From the NCBI RefSeq assembly GCF_008386505.1, contig NZ_VUNZ01000004.1:248001-312000 (forward strand): a stretch of 64,000 nt of DNA. Direction: 5' to 3'. Below, one piece after another: positions 60,534 through 64,000 of this stretch; the first letter of the stretch is position 1, and every line of letters starts with the position of its first letter. A model generated the notes under the pieces. The model was given only the letters and a program-made list of their open reading frames with translations. It made no database searches and had not been told where the DNA came from. The translations under genes and the position numbers were made by a program. The DNA comes from Chryseobacterium sediminis (GTDB taxonomy: Bacteria > Bacteroidota > Bacteroidia > Flavobacteriales > Weeksellaceae).

Positions 60534-61293
60534 TTTTAGCTTCGTTTATAAAGATTTGAGAATTTTCTAATCTGGTTTTCATAAACTGAAAATAGATCTC
60601 ACGGATTTCGTCAGGCGTTTCATCAGCATCATTCCAGTGTAGCCAGTCTTCAGGAATACTATTGACAATCTCCCTGAAAAGTGTATCATTCAGTACTTCA
60701 TGGGCAAATTGATCCGCTTCGTCAAGCATTTTGGCCTTAGGAAGAAGGACATGGTCTTTCACATATTTGAAAGGTGTTTTTGCCGCTGTATCAAAATTCT
60801 GCCATGAATGGTGGAAGTAAAACGAAGCACCATTATCGATGATCCAAAGCTCTTTATTCCACATCAGCATATTGGTATTCCTGAAAGTACGGTCAATGTT
60901 GGTAATAAAGGCATCCAGCCATACTATTTTTGAAGCTAAAAGCGGATCAACATTTACTCCCGGATCATAAGTGATAGAACCGGAAAGATAATGCAGACCA
61001 AGATTCAGACCCTCAGAAAACTTTAGGAGATCCTGTATTTCTTCATCGGCCTCCGTTCTTCCGAAATCAGCATCAACATTGATAAAAACAAGTTCAGGGA
61101 TTTTTAGCCCTAATGCTTCGGTAATCTTTCCACCCAAAAGTTCAGAGATAAGCATTTTTACTCCATGGCCTGCACCACGGAACTTTAATACATATTTGAA
61201 ATCATCATCAGCTTCTGCCAGAGCCGGAAGAGATCCTCCTTCTCTCAATGGCAGAATGTAACGCATCACGGTTACCGTTCTTAAATTCTGCAT
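60520..61293 (-). CDS. HipA-like kinase domain protein
   Basis: 257 aa, a stand-alone HipA-type kinase fold. Expected active-site residues are visible: K37 in KYVLKFRGA (ATP lysine), E51 in the following helix (ISELLGGKITEAL), the catalytic loop TNIDRTFRNTN with D134 and N139/N141, and the metal-binding IIDNGASF with D153. HipA kinases phosphorylate aminoacyl-tRNA synthetases or other proteins; the substrate here is unknown. No HipB-like DNA-binding antitoxin is nearby; the partner is DUF3037. Databases sometimes mislabel this family as aminotransferase class I/II. A -7 box lies 4 nt before the ATG; M10 is an alternative start. Confidence 0.85.
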   Translation of the reverse strand: MQNLRTVTVMRYILPLREGGSLPALAEADDDFKYVLKFRGAGHGVKMLISELLGGKITEALGLKIPELVFINVDADFGRTEADEEIQDLLKFSEGLNLGLHYLSGSITYDPGVNVDPLLASKIVWLDAFITNIDRTFRNTNMLMWNKELWIIDNGASFYFHHSWQNFDTAAKTPFKYVKDHVLLPKAKMLDEADQFAHEVLNDTLFREIVNSIPEDWLHWNDADETPDEIREIYFQFMKTRLENSQIFINEAKNARG

Positions 61294-61297
61294 GAAG

Positions 61298-61305
61298 CAA
61301 AAATA
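61298..61305 (-). promoter_or_regulatory. -7 box (TATTTTTG) immediately before the HipA-like ATG
   Basis: An exact TAnnTTTG on the minus strand, 4 nt before the ATG at 61293 and just after the stop codon of the preceding gene. It implies a leaderless mRNA, or translation from M10 (61266) with a ~25-nt leader. Confidence 0.45.
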
Positions 61306-61308
61306 AGG

Positions 61309-62565
61309 TTATTTTTTTATAATCTTTTTAGTGAATTCCTTTTCACCTGCTTTATATTGTAAAAAATAAACTCCGCTGCTCAAATGCTGAAGTGGTAGAA
61401 TATATCCTGAATCTGTTTTACTCAAACGATAATGAACCATTCTTCCGGATGCGTCTGTAAGTGAAAGTATTTCAATTTTCTTTTTAGAAGTGATGTTAAC
61501 AAGATTTTGAGCAGGATTAGGATAAATTTGAATAGGATTTTCAATAGCTGTTTCTTCTGTATTTAATGTGCTTACAACAACCAGCTTCGTTTTGGCCGTA
61601 GTAGCTCCACATGCATCTGTTGTAAGTTTTACATTGTAATTTCCTCCTGTAGCGTAAGTATGTGTCGGATTTTCCAGGGTAGAAGTCGTTCCGTCACCAA
61701 AATTCCATGAATAGTTGGTCGCATTCTGTGTGCTATTGGTAAACTGGACTGTTCCTGCTCCGTTCATCTGATAGGTAAATCTGCTGTGAACATCATCGCT
61801 CGTTACATACCATTTGCTAAACTGATCATAAACCTCTGTTTTAACAATATCTTTAACCAATTGAGCCTGTACCGGGCTAAGGTTACCATTAAAAGGAATC
61901 TGTGTGGGATCTTTTTTAAATATAATGGTGTAAAATGTATATGCTGCAGCCATAGAGCCAATATAACTAGGATGTGATTGGTCCTGATCATACAATTCAA
62001 TAGCTGGATTCTGTTCTCGGATCGTTCTCCAGACCTTACCTACGGGAGAGATAATCCCTTCATTATTCATAGCCATTTCCATGTAGCGCGCATAGATCAA
62101 ATCATCCATTCCCTGATATGTACAGACTGAAGGCCAGCCCGGGCAGACCGTCCCATCTCCATTTTTACGACCCCAGGTCATATAAAATATTACATTTCCA
62201 CATGCATTTGCATTTTTAACAAGATTTGAAAGTTGAAGAGCAAAAGGATATACCTCGTTTTGAACCTGAGAATAAGGAAATGACGGGAGTTGGCTTTGTT
62301 CCTGTAATACGACATAATCCCAGTTTCCCTGGTTAATGGTTGAAGTCACATCCGGATTGCCGGCGTGATCCTGAAGCGTGGACCCTCCCGGTGTGTGGCT
62401 GTGATGCTCCAGTACATCACCATTAGACGCAGCAATACTTTGGATGAGGTTAGGCAAATCATTAACGTAAGTATAACTGTTCCCGATAAAGAACACTCTT
62501 TTGGTCGTCTGACTCAGGATAAAAGAAAAAGCAATTAAAAATAAAAATAGTAGAGTTTTTTTCAT
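61309..62565 (-). CDS. T9SS-exported SGNH-type hydrolase with PKD domain
   Basis: 418 aa. A signal peptide (about 1-18) is followed by an SGNH-hydrolase-like domain (about 22-240, DUF4886-like): block I FIGNSYTY with S30, the glycine in TPGGST near 60 and block V DQSH with D195 and H198. A PKD domain (about 265-315; NYSWNFGDGTTS, HTYATGGNYNVKL) and a T9SS type A sorting domain (about 340-418; IQIYPNPAQNLVNITS, LSSGVYFLQYK) complete it. It should be cell-surface or secreted and remove acyl groups from polysaccharide or other esters. The frame opens at a TTG 3 codons earlier; ATG 62565 is chosen. Confidence 0.88.
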   Translation of the reverse strand: MKKTLLFLFLIAFSFILSQTTKRVFFIGNSYTYVNDLPNLIQSIAASNGDVLEHHSHTPGGSTLQDHAGNPDVTSTINQGNWDYVVLQEQSQLPSFPYSQVQNEVYPFALQLSNLVKNANACGNVIFYMTWGRKNGDGTVCPGWPSVCTYQGMDDLIYARYMEMAMNNEGIISPVGKVWRTIREQNPAIELYDQDQSHPSYIGSMAAAYTFYTIIFKKDPTQIPFNGNLSPVQAQLVKDIVKTEVYDQFSKWYVTSDDVHSRFTYQMNGAGTVQFTNSTQNATNYSWNFGDGTTSTLENPTHTYATGGNYNVKLTTDACGATTAKTKLVVVSTLNTEETAIENPIQIYPNPAQNLVNITSKKKIEILSLTDASGRMVHYRLSKTDSGYILPLQHLSSGVYFLQYKAGEKEFTKKIIKK

Positions 62566-62626
62566 AAATTTCAATTTAGATTAAGGTTATAAATATAAAT
62601 ATTATTAAATAAATTTCAATTATATT

Positions 62627-63469
62627 ATGAATTTGATTATTGAGAAGAATATATACTTAGAAAATAAAGAAACAAAAGGGTTTCTTGCTGATGTTTTTTA
62701 TAAAGACACTGAAGAAAAACTTCCTCTGATAATATTTGTTCACGGATATAAAGGGTATAAAGATTGGGGAGCCTGGAATCTGATGGCTGAAAAGTTTGCG
62801 GAAGCAGGTTTTTTCTTCGTTAAGTTTAATTTTTCCCATAACGGAACTACAACGGATGATCCGTATAACTTTGGAGATCTTGAAGCTTTTGGTCATAATA
62901 ATTATTCCAAAGAGCTTTCTGACCTTGATGTGGTGATTGATCACTTTAGCAAAGACGCGCGTGTGGATGATGAAAAGATCGTTCTGATAGGCCACAGCAG
63001 GGGAGGTGGGATCTCTATTATTAAAACTTTTGAAGATGAAAGGATCAATGGCCTGATAACTTTGGCCAGTGTGGATACTTTAGACCGCTTTCCCAAAGAA
63101 GAAGCTTTGGAAAACTGGAAAAAGAACGGAGTTTATTATGCTCTGAACGGGCGTACCCAACAGGAAATGCCTCACTATTATCAGTTTTATGAAAATTATG
63201 AACAGAATGTTCATCGTTTTGATGTAGAACGGGCTACAGAAATGGCAAAAGCTCATATGCTCATTATTCATGGGACAGATGATGACGCAGTAGAGGTAAA
63301 GCAGGCGGAGCATCTTCATATTCTTCATCCGAATTCTGAACTTTTCTTGATTGAAAATGCCAACCATACTTTCGGAGCAAAAGAACCCTGGACAGATACA
63401 GATTTACCCAAAGATCTGAATACTGTAACCGAAAAATGTATTAATTTTATCAAAGAAAAATTGAAATAA
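62627..63469 (+). CDS. Cytoplasmic alpha/beta hydrolase (prolyl oligopeptidase-like S9 fold)
   Basis: 280 aa without signal peptide. VHGYKGYKDWG (38-48) is the oxyanion region, GHSRGG (122-127) carries nucleophile S124, D218 in IHGTDDDAVEV is the acid and H247 in NANHTFG the base. This fits dienelactone-hydrolase/acyl-aminoacyl-peptidase-like enzymes; the substrate is not known. It is divergent from the SGNH protein gene with 61 bp between the starts. A lipoprotein gene follows 49 bp downstream on the same strand. Confidence 0.87.
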   Translation: MNLIIEKNIYLENKETKGFLADVFYKDTEEKLPLIIFVHGYKGYKDWGAWNLMAEKFAEAGFFFVKFNFSHNGTTTDDPYNFGDLEAFGHNNYSKELSDLDVVIDHFSKDARVDDEKIVLIGHSRGGGISIIKTFEDERINGLITLASVDTLDRFPKEEALENWKKNGVYYALNGRTQQEMPHYYQFYENYEQNVHRFDVERATEMAKAHMLIIHGTDDDAVEVKQAEHLHILHPNSELFLIENANHTFGAKEPWTDTDLPKDLNTVTEKCINFIKEKLK

Positions 63470-63518
63470 AACGTTTAAAACAACGTTATTATAAATTAAC
63501 CACCATATCAGTATAATT

Positions 63519-64000
63519 ATGAAAAAAATGATTGCAGGCGCATTCGCGCTCTCATTATGTGTTATTTCGTGTAAAAAAGAAGCAAAAACAGAATCTTCAG
63601 TAAGTACAGATACTTTGGCTACAGTAATGCCTAAAGATTCTGTAATTACAAAAAATGATTCTGTAGCATCACCACCTCCTTCTGCTCCGGCTCCGGACAA
63701 TATTATCACCAAAAATGTGGGTAAATATCCGCATGATATCAAATTGTTTGAAGATAAAAGCATCACAGAAAGACTGAAAAAGCTTGCGGGAACTCAGTAT
63801 GATGAAATGGTAAAGAATTTCGATGTAGAAACTCCTATCACATCCGAAAACGGAATTTATAAATTGTCAGGATGCAAACAGCATGACTGTCCGGGATATG
63901 CAACACATATCTACTACGACGCCAAGAATGACAATCTGAATGTTTCTATTGATAAAAACGGAAAGGTAACAGACTTTGCTGAAAAAGGGAAAATAACGGT
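63519..64000 (+). CDS. Lipoprotein, 3' end beyond the window
   Basis: 160 codons are present and the frame is still open at the window edge. The signal peptide (KKMIAGAFALSLCVIS) ends in a lipobox with C18. A Ser/Thr/Asp-rich linker with a proline run (SVASPPPSAPAPD) leads to a folded part with IYKLSGCKQHDCPGYATHIY, two cysteines likely bonded, and DAKNDNLNVSIDKNGKVTDF at the edge. It resembles small inhibitor- or sensor-like lipoproteins of Bacteroidetes by general look only; family not recognised. Confidence 0.78.
   Translation, partial: MKKMIAGAFALSLCVISCKKEAKTESSVSTDTLATVMPKDSVITKNDSVASPPPSAPAPDNIITKNVGKYPHDIKLFEDKSITERLKKLAGTQYDEMVKNFDVETPITSENGIYKLSGCKQHDCPGYATHIYYDAKNDNLNVSIDKNGKVTDFAEKGKIT

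Noticed and set aside
63404..63766. Minus-strand 120-codon frame at the end of the window
   Set aside because: It lies opposite the hydrolase 3' end and the lipoprotein gene, whose signal peptide and lipobox mark the plus strand as coding.
1..64000. tRNA, rRNA, phage, insertion sequence or plasmid origin
   Set aside because: No cloverleaf-type pattern, transposase, integrase, structural phage gene or replication gene was seen on either strand.

Overview
The window looks like a piece of chromosome from a Flavobacteriia member, most likely Chryseobacterium or a close relative in the Weeksellaceae. This is an inference. It rests on AT-rich DNA, promoter-like TAnnTTTG boxes upstream of many genes, two type IX secretion (T9SS) type A sorting domains, a transketolase encoded as two genes, a GLPGLI/PNGase F-like protein and a Bacteroidetes-type TamB. 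No tRNA, rRNA, CRISPR array, phage or intact insertion sequence was seen. Most genes are housekeeping or envelope functions in short operons, often closed by strong hairpin terminators.

Layout. 1-7.5 kb: the 3' end of a TrmH/SpoU RNA methyltransferase, then the overlapping minus-strand operon tsaD - unknown - rsmE, then a giant TamB whose start codon lies 4 bp from that of divergent tsaD. 7.6-14 kb: an Lrp/AsnC regulator, a four-helix membrane protein, a TPR/HTH regulator, and a run of six small genes (DUF4870, three PH-like membrane proteins, a 58-aa membrane peptide, DUF4303). 14-21 kb: split transketolase, a secreted unknown, a T9SS-exported reprolysin-like metalloprotease and a sodium:solute symporter. 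21-27 kb: a minus-strand redox/stress cluster (two pirins, two YjdJ-like acetyltransferases, FMN reductase, TMEM175 channel, YjdI iron-sulfur protein, OsmC) plus a DHA2 multidrug exporter. 27-37 kb: a secreted unknown, asnB, a GLPGLI/PNGase F fusion, an AT-rich secreted orphan with a TTG start, an RsmB-like methyltransferase, a PhnA-like zinc ribbon, an ABC ATPase and a YceI lipoprotein. 37-47 kb: pheS, DUF3108, ferredoxin reductase plus ferredoxin, LOG, pepD, a lipoprotein, a LURP-one-like protein, recR, a glycosyltransferase and secG. 47-64 kb: an inactive/active M16 peptidase pair, a UvrD/PcrA helicase, a TonB-dependent receptor, CstA, an esterase with a DUF3037 + HipA-like kinase pair, a T9SS SGNH/PKD protein, an alpha/beta hydrolase and the 5' part of a lipoprotein gene.

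Working together. tsaD, rsmE, the TrmH-like and RsmB-like enzymes cover RNA modification. secG, TamB, the T9SS cargo, the M16 pair, the TonB receptor and the lipoproteins build or use the envelope. The ferredoxin/reductase pair and the pirin-OsmC cluster handle electrons and thiol stress. AsnB, CstA, PepD and the symporter handle nitrogen and peptides.

Most unusual signals: (1) a HipA-fold kinase translationally overlapped with DUF3037; (2) a GLPGLI domain fused to a PNGase F-like amidase; (3) a family of ~155-160 bp palindromic intergenic repeats in at least five places; (4) five genes whose -7 box sits only 4-7 nt before the start codon, suggesting leaderless mRNAs; (5) a G10 tract inside the NADPH-binding motif of the ferredoxin reductase. 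All functional names are from motif recognition by eye; no database search was run.
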